A stretch of DNA of 64,000 nt from the NCBI GenBank assembly GCA_963693315.1, contig OY856188.1, forward strand, positions 145,912,945-145,976,944, in the 5' to 3' direction. A program made the translations under genes and the position numbers. This document shows positions 63,806-64,000 of this stretch, piece after piece. A model generated the notes under the pieces. The model was not told the DNA's origin. It saw only the letters and a program-made list of their open reading frames with translations, and made no database searches. Source of the DNA: Diogma glabrata. Taxonomy: Eukaryota; Arthropoda; Insecta; Diptera; Cylindrotomidae. Position 1 is the first letter of the stretch. Every line of letters begins with the position of its first letter.

Positions 63806-64000
63806 CTAAATAAAAAAAGGAAATGCATTAAAAAGTTGTCGAGTGTCCTGATCCTTCTAAAATCAGATTTTATTAATAGGATAGGATATTAGGTTGCTCT
63901 GAAGCTGAAATGTTAATGGTCACCCTGCATTGAAAAGTTAAGAGTAGTATTCGAGAGAAAAAACAGAAAAGGAAAAATTATTTGTTTGGATTTCATCTAT
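63806..64000 (-). other. Intron of the convergent gene (partial)
   Basis: The intron lies upstream, on the minus strand, of the acceptor at 63806-63807. No further exon is visible before the window ends. Confidence 0.5.

Overview
The window looks like a piece of an A+T-rich arthropod genome, most likely an insect. Nothing in it looks bacterial. The evidence is spliced host exons with GT/AG borders at the right end, plus RTE, CR1/Jockey-type and Penelope-like retroelements, a gypsy-type LTR element, hAT and Helitron DNA transposons, and many short inverted-repeat elements. The species cannot be read from the sequence.

Host genes are confined to the last 6 kb. Three plus-strand exons (58089-58508, 58569-58945, 63270-63435) encode the C-terminal part of a conserved-looking, charged coiled-coil protein with two copies of a motif resembling the AKAP2/MISP C-terminal region. 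The last exon of a convergent minus-strand gene (63598-63805) ends about 160 bp from it. The first 58 kb shows no convincing host exon and is either intergenic or a very large intron.

Layout: 1-2.4 kb degenerate repeats; 2.4-4.5 kb a SINE-like cassette and a long palindrome; 4.58-8.0 kb a full-length RTE LINE with a 15-bp target duplication and an open ORF; 8.0-9.3 kb a minisatellite; 10.37-14.09 kb a young, non-autonomous LTR retrotransposon (SAP-gag-protease, no RT or integrase) and a related solo LTR to 15.03 kb; 15-21 kb MITEs and a truncated CR1-like LINE; 21.5-32.3 kb a foldback element and a nested stack; 32-35.9 kb inverted repeats, a LINE tail and a Cys-rich coding remnant; 37-42 kb repeats and tandem arrays; 42.3-46.2 kb a large foldback-type element with LINE debris; 47-50.3 kb a broken Penelope-like element, two cassette copies and a second RTE family; 52.6-56.3 kb a Penelope GIY-YIG remnant and a decayed hAT transposase; 56.3-57.3 kb a tRNA-related SINE and a LINE tail; 59.3-62.9 kb a broken LINE with a 2A-like motif inside a host intron.

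The most informative structure is the stack at 24961-32227. A TA-flanked MITE carries a 6.2-kb Helitron. The Helitron carries a SINE-like cassette, and the cassette carries an RTE LINE. Paralogous uninterrupted copies elsewhere in the window (54563-54999 for the MITE, 48997-49650 for the cassette) fix the insertion points. A second notable pattern is the cassette family itself: its head and middle resemble the ends of the 59.3-kb LINE, while its tail resembles the 3' end of an unrelated CR1-like LINE. That suggests a chimeric non-autonomous retroelement.

All assignments come from reading by eye. No database search or alignment program was run.
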